Shown: positions 7,982 to 17,472, counted from the stretch's first letter. The stretch: 64,000 nt of DNA from Granulosicoccus sp036478565 (GCA_965224525.1 OZ245050.1:496001-560000); one strand, 5' to 3'. Notes: generated by a model from the sequence alone, not told the origin. Numbers and translations: made by a program.

Positions 7982-9556
7982 TTATCCGATCTGTTTGCTT
8001 GATTGGCGATCAGTATGGCGATGGCTGGCCAAGCGACGTATGGCTGTGGCGCGCCGTGCGAACAAGCTGCCTGATAGCAGTAAGAAAATCCAGCCAGAGG
8101 TACTTGCTGCCGCGGTAGCGCCACCCGGATTGAGACCCGATATTGCCGAAGCTTCGGCGTTTTCCAATGATCCGACTGGTAGGTTCGATTCTTCTGAGGT
8201 ATTTGCCGCAGCGAGTGTTAAACCGGTTGCTCTGGCTTGCGTATAGCGTTCGCAGAATCCGGCGGAACCTGTGATCTCGAGTCGCGGGCCAGCAGCGTCG
8301 ACATTTTCGGATGCTGCGATGGCGATGTCATTGCCAGCGGTTTGCATGTCAAGGCGCACAGTTAGCAGGTTGCCTTCCGGTAGTGCTGTATCCAAAGCCA
8401 TGTTGTAGCGCTTGCCAACACGGAACTCGCCGCTGCTTTCACCCAGCAACAGGCTGGCATCCGGTGCGCCGGCTGCATGACCATCAGTACTTGGCCAATT
8501 ATTGTGTGATGCCAACCATGCGCTAAGTGTGCCATTGCCACTATCGCTATGGACAGTATAGGCAAGGTTTACTTCACTGATTCCGGAGATAGCGGACAAG
8601 TCGAACTTCAACAGACTCTGGCGGCGACCCATTTCGATACGTAACAGATCCTTGTTCAGGTAACGGCCGGCTTCAAGGTATACGTCATTGATCGGTTGCA
8701 GTGAGACATGATCGTCGCTGCAGGCGGCTTCGGCTATTGTTACAATCGGGCCCGATGTGGTTGCGGTTTGGGATGCTGCAGGTGTTGTTTCCGTCGGTTT
8801 GTCCTGTCCAGCGGTATTGTTATTTGCCGGTGGGCTTGCAGCTGGCTCTTCAGGCACAGCAGTGGTAGTGCTGTCCGGTTCCGTTGTTGCAGTTGCGGCT
8901 GTCGCCTCAGTAGCAGGCGCAGCTTGCACAGTATCGTTTACAGTAGCTGACGGCGAAAATGCATCGAAAGTGTTTGCAGAAAATTTTTGTTGCTCGTAGC
9001 GGTAGAGAACAAACCGATCAATTGCATGACCACTGGATCTGCCAGAAATTTCGATAACGTGATCACCGGCATTGAAGTGTTGACGGATGTTCCGACCATC
9101 GTGATCCTTGGTATAGGTAAACCAGTACCAGTCATTGCGTTTGTTCATATAGACTTTGGTCCAACCGTCGAGCGGGTACTCACCGTTGACATTGCTGGCG
9201 GTTGGAAAACGAACCCACGAGTCATTGTGCTCCGTATTGCTGGAACCCTGGGCAATCCGGTTGCGCCACCGCAGCTCGTAGTTGCCAGCTGTCTTGATGC
9301 GGAAGTGGTAGCTCAATTTGCCGTTGCCCGCTGATTTTTTCGACATATGGTTGGCACCGGTCCACTCAAGATAACCCGCACCCAGATAGCCGTTGGCATT
9401 GCTCCGGGAAGTCCATCCGCTAGCGATATCGCCATCTTCAACCTCGATAGCCACGACCCCCTGGTTTTCCAGCCAGAGTGTTTCGGCAATGGCATTGCCG
9501 CTGGTAAGGAGTGTGGCGATCAGTATGGCTGTCAGGTTCAGATTGGTTTTAGTCAT
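7982..9556 (-). CDS. Secreted protein with two carbohydrate-binding-like domains, paralogue of the downstream gene (524 aa)
   Basis: The signal peptide ends near GNAIAET. Residues ~28-195 match the first domain of the 478-aa neighbour almost motif by motif (GAGYLEWTGANH, YELRWRNRIAQGSSNTE, VIEISGRSSGHAIDRFVLYR). A long Ala/Thr/Pro-rich linker (~205-275) replaces the GGDT repeat. A second domain (~285-440) has SLLKFDLSAISG and IAASENVDAAGPRLEI, as in DNRLRE/CBM96-type modules. The tail has NPGG, a hydrophobic segment and FARRATAIRR, close to the GlyGly-CTERM pattern. It is probably the first gene of a two-gene unit and lies beside the capsule region, so a role in holding polysaccharide at the surface is inferred. 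Confidence 0.7.
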   Translation of the reverse strand: MTKTNLNLTAILIATLLTSGNAIAETLWLENQGVVAIEVEDGDIASGWTSRSNANGYLGAGYLEWTGANHMSKKSAGNGKLSYHFRIKTAGNYELRWRNRIAQGSSNTEHNDSWVRFPTASNVNGEYPLDGWTKVYMNKRNDWYWFTYTKDHDGRNIRQHFNAGDHVIEISGRSSGHAIDRFVLYRYEQQKFSANTFDAFSPSATVNDTVQAAPATEATAATATTEPDSTTTAVPEEPAASPPANNNTAGQDKPTETTPAASQTATTSGPIVTIAEAACSDDHVSLQPINDVYLEAGRYLNKDLLRIEMGRRQSLLKFDLSAISGISEVNLAYTVHSDSGNGTLSAWLASHNNWPSTDGHAAGAPDASLLLGESSGEFRVGKRYNMALDTALPEGNLLTVRLDMQTAGNDIAIAASENVDAAGPRLEITGSAGFCERYTQARATGLTLAAANTSEESNLPVGSLENAEASAISGLNPGGATAAASTSGWIFLLLSGSLFARRATAIRRLASHRHTDRQSSKQIG

Positions 9557-9866
9557 GGATTGGGTCGCGCCGCGTTATAGCCTGCGTTGGAACGGCTCAG
9601 ACAGTTGGGTACCGCCTGGTAGGCCGTTGCTCACGGGTCGGTACACTTTAGTGACCGGTCGATGTGCAGACTTATCGGCAGATAGAGAGGGTCTCCGCAG
9701 TGATCTGATCGAGTGATTGCGCACTGGATTGGGCAAATGTGTACTGTTCGACGCTCGGGCTAGTGCTATGGGTGCTGCTGCGACGTATTTCACAGGCTTT
9801 GTGGTAGTCGAAGCAGGGAATGAAAATTGCTTTGCTGTTGGGATCAAATGGCGGAGCACAGCGTCC
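9557..9866. other. Divergent intergenic region, no gene seen
   Basis: Lies between the starts of the 524-aa secreted protein (minus) and the GT61 gene (plus). The plus frame is open from a TTG at 9717, but the added residues look unlike the family. An imperfect hairpin, CGGT(a)CACT TT AGTG ACCG, sits at 9639-9657. No convincing promoter pair was found by eye. Confidence 0.5.
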
Positions 9867-11357
9867 ATGACGGCTGCAGAAGAATACCTACCAGGTTCAG
9901 CTGAGGAGCAAATTCAAACGAGCAAACCGGGCCTCACGCTACAGACCGCTTTGACGGAACTTCAGGCTGCTATTGCTGACAAGCAGTCTGTAGCAGCACG
10001 TCTGGCGGCCTGTTTTGAGGCGGATGACTCACATCGGCGAGCGCATGCACTGTATCGCGATGTCGGCGAAATCGCACTTACGCTTGAGGACTGGAGTTCA
10101 GCGGAACTGGCAGCGGTACGCTCATTAAAGAAAAAACCAAGCTTTGGCGCCGCCTTCAAGTTGATGGGCCTGGCGCTGCGCGGGGCAGGGCGTCTGGAAG
10201 AGGCGGCCATCTGTCATCGCTACGGTTTGCCACCGGCTATCCGTGATCAGCATTTTGGCGATATTCCCTGTGTGCAGACCGACAGCTTTTCGGCTGGCGA
10301 TGCCGGGGTTTCTCGACACCAGGCATTTGCTACTGAAACCTTTCCTCTGCAGCAACCTTTGCAACTGGAGGCGCGCGAAATAGTGGAACTGGCAGCGTCA
10401 GAGCTGCATGCCGCCGAAGGGTTTACAACCGTGATTCCGGGTGGTTATTTGTGGTTTGACTCCTTCAATACGGTTGCGTGGGATCGCAAAGGGCGTATCG
10501 TTGCCGATATCTGCCGTGGTTATGCAGAAGTCGTACAGGGCAGCCTGGATGGCCGTGAACCACTGAAACTTGCCGGTCGAGTCTGCTTGTTGGGCAACCG
10601 GAATTCGATCAATTATTACCACTGGATGAATGATGTACTGCCTCGTCTGGCTGTGTTGCAGGCCAGTGGCCACGATCTGGACTCCATTGACCACTTTGTC
10701 GTTAGTCCCCTGGTTCATAGGTTCCACAAACAAACTCTGGCTGAACTGGGTATCTTGGAAGACAGGCTGCATACAATAGACGAAGGGGAATACATCCAGG
10801 CCGATGAATTACTGATGGCGACCTATGGTAGCAATTCACTGGGTAGGGCTCAGGGGCCGTGGAACCCGGCATTTTTACAACGCAGTTTTGGCCCGCAAGA
10901 GATGCCTGCAACACCGTTGCGACGCTTGTATATCAGTCGTGGTTCCAGTGGTGCACGAGGTATCAGCAACGAAGAAGACTTGATCGCTCATCTTGCACAG
11001 CGTGGCTTTGAAGTGGTGCGGGCAGAGTCCATGACCGTACGCGAGCAAGCCGTTCTGTTTGCAGAAGCGCAAGTGGTGCTTGGGCCGCATGGTGCCGGAT
11101 TCAGTAATATCGCGTTTTGCCAGCCAGGTACGACGGTTATTGAATTGTTCAGCGCTCACATGGCGCCGTGTTTCTGGGTCATCAGTGAAGTTACCGGATT
11201 ACGCCACGCGGTACACTTCTGTGGTGACTTTGATGAGACCAATCGGCCGAGTGCCAATGAGCACTATCACCGTTCGGCCGATGTACGTCGACGCTCGGCA
11301 TTCCAGGTAAATATTGAGGAAATCGATGCGCTACTGCTGGCGCTGAATATTCATTAA
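9867..11357 (+). CDS. GT61-family glycosyltransferase (496 aa)
   Basis: The core shows the GT61/DUF563 signature: SINYYHWMNDVLPRLAVL near residue 250, RRLYISRGSSGARGISNE near 350, and VVLGPHGAGFSNIAFCQPG near 410. The first ~130 residues are helical and TPR-like. The ATG at 9867 has GGAG about ten bases upstream and is preferred over TTG 9717 or ATG 9768. The paralogue at 20975-22516 keeps the same layout, including the HWM and GAHGAG-type motifs. The family transfers xylose, arabinose or GlcNAc in eukaryotes and occurs in many bacterial surface-polysaccharide loci. The sugar here is unknown, although UDP-xylose synthase is encoded at 32.2 kb. Confidence 0.85.
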   Translation: MTAAEEYLPGSAEEQIQTSKPGLTLQTALTELQAAIADKQSVAARLAACFEADDSHRRAHALYRDVGEIALTLEDWSSAELAAVRSLKKKPSFGAAFKLMGLALRGAGRLEEAAICHRYGLPPAIRDQHFGDIPCVQTDSFSAGDAGVSRHQAFATETFPLQQPLQLEAREIVELAASELHAAEGFTTVIPGGYLWFDSFNTVAWDRKGRIVADICRGYAEVVQGSLDGREPLKLAGRVCLLGNRNSINYYHWMNDVLPRLAVLQASGHDLDSIDHFVVSPLVHRFHKQTLAELGILEDRLHTIDEGEYIQADELLMATYGSNSLGRAQGPWNPAFLQRSFGPQEMPATPLRRLYISRGSSGARGISNEEDLIAHLAQRGFEVVRAESMTVREQAVLFAEAQVVLGPHGAGFSNIAFCQPGTTVIELFSAHMAPCFWVISEVTGLRHAVHFCGDFDETNRPSANEHYHRSADVRRRSAFQVNIEEIDALLLALNIH

Positions 11358-11506
11358 CCAGGTGTACTGCCACCGATGCTTCACGACGTGGTCCTGATTA
11401 GTAGATATATGTTAGTACTCAATCAGCGAAAGCATTTTCGCCTGACAAAAAAATCTCATACAGCATTTGGATAAAATATAGCAGGGCGATCAGGTCTTAA
11501 GTTAAT

Positions 11507-12345
11507 TTACGCAGCGCGGCGCATCATTGAAACTTGCTCTGTGGCTGCTCTCTCTGTAAGCGCCAGTACTTTTTCATAGTTACCGTAATCTGCGTTTTCG
11601 GCAATATACCGACTCGCATCCGCGCTCAGGCTTCTCTCTTTGTTTTTGATTCTCTTGGTGTAGATATCTCTTGCTTTCGAAAAGGCGTCAATCAGGCCCT
11701 GGTCGGCATCCAGCTGCAGGAAGCTACTCAGTGCATCGAGCTGTTGCATGTCTTCCGGGTCACCATCGAAAAAGCTGTGATAGTCCACAACGTAACAATC
11801 ATTCGGGTGCATTTCCTTCATGTTCAGTATTGCCGCGTTGCATTTGTTCCATGGGGTAACAGAGCATTCGGCTGTTTTGCTTGCTGACCAACCGTCGCTA
11901 ATTCGATCTGCTCGAGCTTGCCAGGAGCAGGCAGTTTCAGTGATATCCCGGACGATAAAAACAGTTTTGCTGTTCGGAAATTTGTTATGAATTGCCTCTA
12001 TATGCATATGATTGTTAGGGATCTTGTCGCCGATATAGGCCAGAGTGTCATATTTCTCACTCAATTCTTGATAAAAATTGGCAAATCGTTCCGAATGAGA
12101 AGGAACGCAATTGGTATAGTCAGATGAGAAATCTAACAGGTTTTCGCGTTCAAACAGTTCCGGAACGAACAGGTCAAACATTCTTGCATTCATCAGGTTC
12201 TTGTATCTTTCAATACAAACAGAGATCCTGCCATGCGAGTTGAGCGTATTAGCTAGCGCGGTTGTGCCGGATCGCTGAATACCGCTTACAAAGAGATACT
12301 GTTTCTGACTTCTGACTTCTGACTTCTGACTTCTGACTTGTTCAT
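11507..12345 (-). pseudogene. Sulfotransferase gene, out of frame at a 7-bp repeat (likely phase-variable, OFF state)
   Basis: Reading on the minus strand, an ATG at 12345 has AGGA about six bases upstream and is followed by five copies of AGTCAGA. In this frame translation stops soon after the repeat (codons AAC AGT ATC TCT TTG TAA). The other frame then encodes QYLFVSGIQRSGTTALANTL, a sulfotransferase P-loop, and continues without a stop to 11507 through TVFIVRDITETACSWQARA, a typical Arg/Ser motif. No usable start lies upstream of the P-loop in that frame. The first in-frame ATG, at 12193, would give a 228-aa protein lacking the P-loop. Six or three repeat copies would join both parts into 281 or 274 aa. 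It is the last gene of the minus-strand set that begins near 20961. Confidence 0.82.
12304..12338. repeat. Five tandem copies of heptanucleotide TCTGACT (AGTCAGA on coding strand)
   Basis: Five perfect units lie at 12304-12310, 12311-12317, 12318-12324, 12325-12331 and 12332-12338, just inside the 5' end of the sulfotransferase gene. Seven is not a multiple of three, so each gain or loss of a unit shifts the frame. By direct translation, 3n copies are ON and five copies are OFF. Confidence 0.95.
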
Positions 12346-12459
12346 ATTAGATCCTAACAATGCGAAATAGTTTTGCTTGAAAAGTATTGGTTGGTCTGCA
12401 ACTGAATAGTGTCTGCTATTTTAGTAACCTGCTAGTTTACGACTAGGAAGCGGTACTAG

Positions 12460-13218
12460 TCACACCACCAACCACATGATGATCAAGCCTATCATTACAC
12501 CTACTGCGATATCTGTCAGCAGTTGCAGTTTGGCTTTTTTCTTGTCATCAATGAGTTCCTCTGCAATCTTTGGCAGTACTGAGTCGGACTTTGATTTTAT
12601 TTCATTACCAATCTGGCTTGCCAGATTTAGTGGAATACCGCAGGCAATGGCATAGCCGAGAAACGTATTGATGGTCTTTTCACCATTGTCTCCCGGGCTC
12701 TTTTGCATGATCTGAGTTAACATTGAGATTAACTGAGGGTCGAGATCTCGTTGGCGTGCGGTATTTTTGGCGTCTTCAAGTTCCCTTTCCAGTTCGATCA
12801 TTTGGTGTACCTGCTCTTCCAGCTGCACAAGCTCCAGTGCGCCTTTACCGTGCGCTTTGTCGGACATAGCAATGGTTGCCTGGAATTCCCGCTTCAGATC
12901 GTCCTGTCGGTCTTGCATACCGAGCAGTATCATTGATCGTGTTGTTCGCGGGGGAACGCCACGGGCATTGAGCTCGTTGCGTATTTCATTTGATTCGGTC
13001 AGAAAACCCAGAATTTGCCTGACGAGCAGACTAACCTGGTTTTGTTCTGTGTCTCTACTTTCTGCGTTGGTTGTGCTGGTGATTGTTTCAGCAGGATCCT
13101 CATGAGGCAGGGGAGAATTGTCTGTGACAACGGTAAGCGTTGGTGCAGGCATACTTCCAGCCACTGGTTTTTCTCCAGGTGCGGGATTCGGCTCAGTATG
13201 TTTGGCAGGGTCGGACAA
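12460..13218 (-). CDS. Unrecognised tail-anchored coiled-coil protein (252 aa)
   Basis: I do not recognise this family. The first ~60 residues are Pro/Thr/Glu-rich and look disordered. Residues ~65-155 are strongly charged and helical, with a likely coiled coil around QLEEQVHQMIELERELEDAK. The chain ends in a single membrane segment after a Lys-rich stretch (KKKAKLQLLTD, then AVGVMIGLIIMWLVV), with nothing after it. This is the layout of a tail-anchored inner-membrane protein. It lies between two sulfotransferase-like genes in the capsule set, 67 bases after the upstream one, so a scaffold for the polysaccharide assembly machinery is possible (inference only). Confidence 0.6.
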   Translation of the reverse strand: MSDPAKHTEPNPAPGEKPVAGSMPAPTLTVVTDNSPLPHEDPAETITSTTNAESRDTEQNQVSLLVRQILGFLTESNEIRNELNARGVPPRTTRSMILLGMQDRQDDLKREFQATIAMSDKAHGKGALELVQLEEQVHQMIELERELEDAKNTARQRDLDPQLISMLTQIMQKSPGDNGEKTINTFLGYAIACGIPLNLASQIGNEIKSKSDSVLPKIAEELIDDKKKAKLQLLTDIAVGVMIGLIIMWLVV

Positions 13219-13285
13219 GCTGGAGATTCCGCTAGTATTAGTAGGCTACAAGATGCAGATATCGCGCCATTGGGCGGCGCTCAGG

Positions 13286-14122
13286 CTAGGCATCAATCAA
13301 TGATTGATCGCTATCGGATTGCCTGGCCGAGTCCGGGCTCAGCCGCGTTTCACACATTGTGTTGAACCTTCCCAATGCATAGCTGTAGAGCTGAAGATCA
13401 AGCCGGTTCCGCAGGCACAGCTCGTCAAACAACTCATTACCTATGTCCCGGCGCAGCTGATCGATACGTTGCTCAGGCGGCTGGTTGGCCGCTTGCGTCA
13501 CGTTCTCCCGATACTCGCGTATTTTTAGTTTTGGAAAATGCTGGCGTGTCGCCAGTTGGATCAAACCCATTGAATCCTCGAAACGTTCTACCAGACCGAT
13601 AAACGGCAACTGATCGATAAAGCGCATGGCTGAGGATAACCGGTGAGTGGTGTCATGGCGATCCAGCTTTTGACGGACTTCGTCATAGTGATCATTGCTG
13701 AGTCGGGAAACCTGGAAATTGGCAATCACGCTGCTGTTTTTTTGTTTGAACTTCTCCTCAATATACGCTTGCAAGCTACCTTTTGGCTCATCAAGGCCGA
13801 GTTGTTTCTGCCATTCAAATGAGTAAGAGGAGCGAACCCGGAGCAGTGGGTCGCGCAGAAAAACAATGGGTATAACGTGAAAGTCGCCTTGTGGAACCGG
13901 CGGTACGATTTGATGCGATGATATGGCGCAGATTTTTTTATTTTGCTCAATCCAGGCCTGCATTTCTGCGCCCGATATTTTGGCACCAGGCTGTTCTTTG
14001 TCCCATGACGCCCATGCCTTGCCAAAGGAGTCGCGCAGCAGCTTTTCGATGGACGTGCCGCCGTTTTTGAACAAATGGTAGTGCAGCAGAATTGTGCGTT
14101 TGCGGTGTCTGTCAGGCAGCAC
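13286..14122 (-). CDS. Sulfotransferase family 2-like protein (278 aa)
   Basis: The N-terminus has ILLHYHLFKNGGTSIEKLL near residues 11-29, the P-loop form typical of the Sulfotransfer_2 group (carbohydrate 2-O and HNK-1 type sulfotransferases). IPIVFLRDPLLRVRSSYSFE near residues 85-104 carries the Arg and Ser expected to bind the 3'-phosphate of PAPS. Acceptor specificity cannot be assigned. The start codon lies inside the end of the upstream 881-aa glycosyltransferase (11-base overlap), a strong sign that both are translated together. Confidence 0.78.
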   Translation of the reverse strand: MLPDRHRKRTILLHYHLFKNGGTSIEKLLRDSFGKAWASWDKEQPGAKISGAEMQAWIEQNKKICAISSHQIVPPVPQGDFHVIPIVFLRDPLLRVRSSYSFEWQKQLGLDEPKGSLQAYIEEKFKQKNSSVIANFQVSRLSNDHYDEVRQKLDRHDTTHRLSSAMRFIDQLPFIGLVERFEDSMGLIQLATRQHFPKLKIREYRENVTQAANQPPEQRIDQLRRDIGNELFDELCLRNRLDLQLYSYALGRFNTMCETRLSPDSARQSDSDQSLIDA

Positions 14123-16757
14123 GCTGATGTACCTCTACCGTGGTGTTTTCCAATAGGCCCAATGATGCAAACACTGTGCGCATTCGGTACAGCCCAACGT
14201 CAAAACCGTATTCGTTGTCGAGTAATTTGTGCGTTTCGGCTGAGAATGCTTGCCACATGGCCTGATCTTCGTACAAACGGCAAATATGCGTTACCCATTG
14301 CTCCGGGCTATTGGCAATAAGTGTGCTGACGCCGTCAATTAGTCCGGTTGCCTCGGCAGCCACGGGAGACAGTACGGCTGGCACAGCGTAAGCGACACTG
14401 TCCAGCACCTTGCCCTTGATGCCCGCGCCTGAACGTAAAGGGGCGACAAACACCCGGCACTGGTTGAATACCTGGTCCAGTGAATCGGCATAACCTTCTA
14501 CAACAATTCGCTCATCCAAGTGCCAACTGCTGTTGGCGGGAATACGACTACCCCAGATATGCAACCGGATTGTTGGATCTCTGGCCTCCAGAATTGGCAG
14601 GGCATGCTGTATAAACCAGTCCATCGCTTCACGATTGGGTGGGTGTGCAAACCCACCCAGAAAGGCTATGCCTGAACGTTGTTCGAACGGCACTATTGGT
14701 GTTCGCTTTTCCAGTAACCAGGGGCATTTGAAGACATGATCGTCACGCATAAGGTGCGAGGCGATTATTTGATGTTCTGTTTCGTTATAGGACAGTACAG
14801 CATCGACGGAATTCATCACTGCCAGTTCTCTCTTTCGCGTCCGCATTGCATCGGAGAGATCGGATTCGCCTCGAACCAGTGCACCGCGCATTTCCCGAAG
14901 AAAATGTAAATCAGCATTGTTGAACAGTATTTTTGCATTGCTGTATTTTTTCAGCAAACCCAGTACGTTCTCGGCAACGGTGTATCGCGTAATGTAGATC
15001 GCATCAAATTCATAGCCTCGACTTTTCAGGAAGCTATCGATAGATTGTTGATGCGGTGAATAAATACACTCGACTCCGCGTCTCTGCAGCTCTTCAACGT
15101 GAACCCCCAGGTGAAGGAGGTTGTACGGCAAGAACGTGATTTTGCATCCCATTGCCTGCATGAGTCGAATTTCCTGCATGGCTGCATAACTGCCCGCATC
15201 CTGCCCAACACGGGGAAAGGCGTTGTCGATCATCAGCACACGAAGTGTACAGTTTCTGTCCTTTTGCAAGTGCAGATCAACACCCTCTGCGCCATTGCCC
15301 GCGACCGCGTGCTTCCAGGTAGAGACAAATCGACTGGCATTGACACGTTGATACTGTTTGATGCCTGAATCGAGTGAGGTGCCGTTGCTCTGTCCTTCAA
15401 AGTGCACAATACTGGCTTGCGGGCAATACAAGGTGCGGTAGCCGGCTGCGCGTAGTTTGAATGCCAGATCAGTGTCTTCGTAATAGGCCGGGGCGTATTC
15501 TTTTGAAAAGCCGCCTACCTGTTGCCAGGCGCTCCGGGTTACCGCCAGCGCTGCACCAGTCAGGTAGTCGACATCACGTACGTAGTTATATTGCGGGTCT
15601 TCCGGGTCGTGGCCGTGGCCGACATTCCAGGGTACGCCGCTGTCCCAGACAATGCCGCCTGCATCCTGCAGTCGGCCATCCGGGTACACAAGTTTTGCAC
15701 CGACTGCGCCGACGTGATCAAACCGATTGAACACATCGTACAATTCGTCCAGCCAGGACTTTGATACCATCGTATCGTTATTCAAAAATACAATGTAGTC
15801 ACCGCGAGCCTGTTTGGCTGCCTTGTTACAGCTGTGCAAAAACCCCAGATTATTCTCGTTGCGAATGGTGACCAGGTTGGCAACGCAAGACTCTATATGG
15901 ATAGTTTCGTCACTTGAGCAATCATCGATGAGAATGATCTCAAAGTCTGTTTGATCAGCAGCGAGTATGATAGATGCCAGGCATTGATAGGTTAGCCGGA
16001 ACTGGTTGTGAACCGGAATAATGACCGACATCACCGGGTTGGTCGTAACAGGTAATACCAGAGGCGGCCATTCATTGGCAACAGCCTGCCCCGCAACCAG
16101 GAGATTGGAAGTACAGTCGTTGTAAATGGCGGTTACAGTTTGTGCTTTTGCTGTCTGCGACGTGGAAAATCTGGAACGGCGAATTTTTTTTCTTATGATT
16201 CGATAGGGCCGAATGATTTTCTTTTCAATCGGTGAAAGCTTCCGGCGAGGTTTTGCATGACTGGCGTTGCTTTTTAGGTTCGCACTGTAGACGCTTCTGC
16301 TGTCAAGCTCATTGTCATCAAAAAACTCTGGATTTCTGCATATAACGTTAAAGCGATTAGCATCGATAGGTTCGCCTGTAGAGGCATCAACCATTGTCAG
16401 TTCCAGCGTAGTGTTACTTTTGAACGGCACCTCTACCTGAATGCTGAAACCGTGACTGCCATTGCCTATACCGGCATGCTTCAGATTCTCGCGATACCGG
16501 TTAGCCAGGCCTTCGCCCAGTATCTGATTGCCTGCCTTGATCTGCAATCGAATGGGTACTTCGGGACAAACAAAATCAACAGCCCATCCAGAAATATGAT
16601 GACCATTCGCTAGTTCAAACTGACCACGCAGTGTCATTGAAGGCAATGCAGTATCAGGCAGCCCGGATTCAGGCTGAGGAGCTTCCGGTTGCTGTGATAC
16701 GTCAGGCTGTTCGTCTGAGTGTGGTGCAGGTGGCGGCATTGGTGATGACTGTTGCAT
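14112..16757 (-). CDS. Two-domain glycosyltransferase, GT2 followed by GT4 (881 aa)
   Basis: A Pro/Gln-rich start (1-40) leads into a small beta-rich domain (~41-140, with HHISGWAVDF) and a basic linker. A GT2 domain begins near 243 (VMSVIIPVHNQFRLTYQCL), with LIDDCSSDET near 276, the metal-binding FLNNDTMV near 324, and YYEDTDLAFKLRAAGYRTLY further on. From ~515 a GT4-like GT-B domain follows (IAFLGGFAHPPNREAMDWF, FVAPLRSGAGIKGKVLDSV). One chain thus probably adds two sugars during capsule synthesis (inference). It overlaps the downstream sulfotransferase gene by 11 bases, pointing to coupled glycosylation and sulfation. Confidence 0.85.
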   Translation of the reverse strand: MQQSSPMPPPAPHSDEQPDVSQQPEAPQPESGLPDTALPSMTLRGQFELANGHHISGWAVDFVCPEVPIRLQIKAGNQILGEGLANRYRENLKHAGIGNGSHGFSIQVEVPFKSNTTLELTMVDASTGEPIDANRFNVICRNPEFFDDNELDSRSVYSANLKSNASHAKPRRKLSPIEKKIIRPYRIIRKKIRRSRFSTSQTAKAQTVTAIYNDCTSNLLVAGQAVANEWPPLVLPVTTNPVMSVIIPVHNQFRLTYQCLASIILAADQTDFEIILIDDCSSDETIHIESCVANLVTIRNENNLGFLHSCNKAAKQARGDYIVFLNNDTMVSKSWLDELYDVFNRFDHVGAVGAKLVYPDGRLQDAGGIVWDSGVPWNVGHGHDPEDPQYNYVRDVDYLTGAALAVTRSAWQQVGGFSKEYAPAYYEDTDLAFKLRAAGYRTLYCPQASIVHFEGQSNGTSLDSGIKQYQRVNASRFVSTWKHAVAGNGAEGVDLHLQKDRNCTLRVLMIDNAFPRVGQDAGSYAAMQEIRLMQAMGCKITFLPYNLLHLGVHVEELQRRGVECIYSPHQQSIDSFLKSRGYEFDAIYITRYTVAENVLGLLKKYSNAKILFNNADLHFLREMRGALVRGESDLSDAMRTRKRELAVMNSVDAVLSYNETEHQIIASHLMRDDHVFKCPWLLEKRTPIVPFEQRSGIAFLGGFAHPPNREAMDWFIQHALPILEARDPTIRLHIWGSRIPANSSWHLDERIVVEGYADSLDQVFNQCRVFVAPLRSGAGIKGKVLDSVAYAVPAVLSPVAAEATGLIDGVSTLIANSPEQWVTHICRLYEDQAMWQAFSAETHKLLDNEYGFDVGLYRMRTVFASLGLLENTTVEVHQRAA

Positions 16758-16797
16758 TTGGTCCGAATGACAGGGTTGATGTCAAATAAACAGCTGA

Positions 16798-17472
16798 TCA
16801 GGCTGACTTTCGCTGCGCTGCAGCCGGAAATGATTCCCGGTTGTAGTATCCCTGCTCGAAGTAATATGTAAATTTTTTGTGTATCGCCAGTTCTGTCCGC
16901 TCGCACAGGTATTCACTGTAGTGACCTCGCTTTGAGGCATTCAGGTGGTCCAATTGTGGTATTGGGAAATCAAATTTTTCGGCAAAATAAACAAGGTCGT
17001 CATTCATTTGTTCAAAGCGAATGATCTGAAGGTTCTCTGGCTGTGCGCCGTCGAGTTCCATCCAGTTTCGAGGGCTTGATACACCTACTTTCTCGCAAAA
17101 ATCAACGAAATTATTTTCGTGAGCAATGATGAAGTTTTTCTTCTCCATATTATTTTTATAAGTCTGGCGCATGAAGTGGTAGTTGGATACCATCAGGTCG
17201 TAAGGGTTTCTAATGCAGCAGAAAACCCCTTTCATAGCAGTCACATCGCCACCAGCTTCGCTGATGATGCGCGCTGACTGTGTCAGATTTTCATGCCCGC
17301 GACCTACCTTGATATTGGTTTTTTCCAGTTCGCAGTCGGCCAGCTCGTTGACTTGCCCTTTCGAGATGTAGCCATTGATTGGCTGCGGCCAGGACTTGAC
17401 GAAAAAGCGCGTCAGCGTTTTTCCGGCAGTTTTCGGGTAATGAACAAAACAGAAATCATTGCACCAGAGCAT
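16798..17472 (-). CDS. Sulfotransferase family 2-like protein (224 aa)
   Basis: The N-terminus NDFCFVHYPKTAGKTLTRFF matches the P-loop of Sulfotransfer_2 proteins (HxPKTAGT type), here with Lys-Thr in place of the common Gly-Thr-Ser. GVFCCIRNPYDLMVSNYHFM near residues 85-104 supplies the second PAPS-binding Arg/Ser region. It is short but complete for the family. It lies 40 bases upstream of the GT2-GT4 gene and 58 bases after the double-GT4 gene on the same strand, consistent with one transcript. The acceptor sugar is unknown. Confidence 0.76.
   Translation of the reverse strand: MLWCNDFCFVHYPKTAGKTLTRFFVKSWPQPINGYISKGQVNELADCELEKTNIKVGRGHENLTQSARIISEAGGDVTAMKGVFCCIRNPYDLMVSNYHFMRQTYKNNMEKKNFIIAHENNFVDFCEKVGVSSPRNWMELDGAQPENLQIIRFEQMNDDLVYFAEKFDFPIPQLDHLNASKRGHYSEYLCERTELAIHKKFTYYFEQGYYNRESFPAAAQRKSA

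Noticed and set aside
12193..12195. ATG at 12193 as the true start of the sulfotransferase
   Set aside because: It would remove the P-loop, has no good ribosome-binding site, and leaves a conserved coding stretch upstream unexplained.
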